Part shown: positions 30,576-30,734 of the stretch, piece after piece | Position numbering within the stretch: the first letter of the stretch is position 1 | Layout of the letters: each line of letters starts with the position of its first letter | NCBI GenBank assembly: GCA_050694015.1 | Contig: JBOGWY010000016.1 | Span: 1 to 30,734 of the forward strand | Source: JBOGWY01 sp050694015 | Lineage (GTDB): Bacteria; Actinomycetota; CADDZG01; WHSQ01 | Direction of reading: 5' to 3' | Length of the DNA: 30,734 bases | Made by a program: the position numbers and the translations under genes | Notes under the pieces: generated by a model | Database searches by the model: none | The model's input: only the letters and a program-made list of their open reading frames with translations | What the model was told of the DNA's origin: nothing

Positions 30576-30734
30576 CTAGCACTCCGCCGGGGCCGGCTCG
30601 AGAACCTCGTGCCCCCGCACTTCAGGCTCGGCGTGCGGCTCGGCCCCCGTACGTGCGTCCCGCAGCATCGTCATCACCAGGGCGGCCATCCCGATCGCGA
30701 TCAGCGCGCCGACCGCTGTGGTCAGGTGCAGGCC
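30576..30734 (-). CDS. C-terminal end of a membrane protein, probably an MFS transporter
   Basis: The last 52 codons of a gene entering from the right edge: GLHLTTAVGALIAIGMAALVMTML is a final membrane helix, followed by a charged tail ending APAEC and TAG at 30576-30578. One terminal helix plus hydrophilic tail is what EmrB/QacA-type MFS exporters show, but too little is visible to be certain. Confidence 0.55.
   Translation of the reverse strand, partial: GLHLTTAVGALIAIGMAALVMTMLRDARTGAEPHAEPEVRGHEVLEPAPAEC

Overview
The window is GC-rich DNA from an actinobacterium, most likely a deep-branching or uncultured lineage of Actinomycetota. The strongest evidence is a gene for the bacterial proteasome activator Bpa ending in GQYL, a protein known from proteasome-bearing actinobacteria. 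UdgX, many GTG starts, stop/start overlaps of a few bases and leaderless-looking genes agree with this. I cannot place it below phylum. No insertion sequence, phage gene, CRISPR array or rRNA is visible; it reads as ordinary chromosome with several unusual genes.

Left part (1-7002). A secreted CAP-domain protein runs off the left edge. Next comes a minus-strand block of translation genes: tRNA-Ser(GCT), tRNA-Arg(ACG), a PGPGW membrane protein, tadA (the deaminase that acts on tRNA-Arg(ACG)), tRNA-Ser(CGA), and a methyltransferase that starts four bases after that tRNA. Two tandem plus-strand genes encode secreted PQQ-type sugar dehydrogenases. Facing them is a tightly coupled pair, udgX (a uracil-DNA glycosylase that crosslinks to DNA) and bpa (proteasome activator). 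A 51-bp sequence occurs twice, downstream of tadA and upstream of udgX.

Middle (7003-18514). A sugar transferase overlaps a CopC-like copper-binding surface protein. After a second methyltransferase and an orphan membrane histidine kinase comes a compact plus-strand run: thioesterase, ABC ATPase, ABC permease, then modA, modB and modC for molybdate or tungstate uptake. Convergent to modC is a 595-residue membrane protein rich in intramembrane histidines. It is divergent from a TetR regulator, and palindromic operators fill the gap between them.

Right part (18511-30734). This holds a PQ-loop membrane protein, a ChrA-type transporter, a nitroreductase and a luciferase-like flavin oxidoreductase. 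Next is a 676-residue fusion of an ECF sigma factor, a zinc-finger segment, one membrane span and extracellular domains including PKD. An unknown 206-residue protein, an NhaA-type antiporter lacking one of its paired catalytic aspartates, an AlkZ/YcaQ-like DNA glycosylase, a 5'-3' exonuclease, a DrrAB-like exporter and the end of a probable MFS transporter follow.

The most promising items are the single-chain transmembrane ECF sigma factor, the udgX-bpa coupling, the TetR-controlled histidine-rich membrane protein, the altered NhaA and the repeated 51-bp element.
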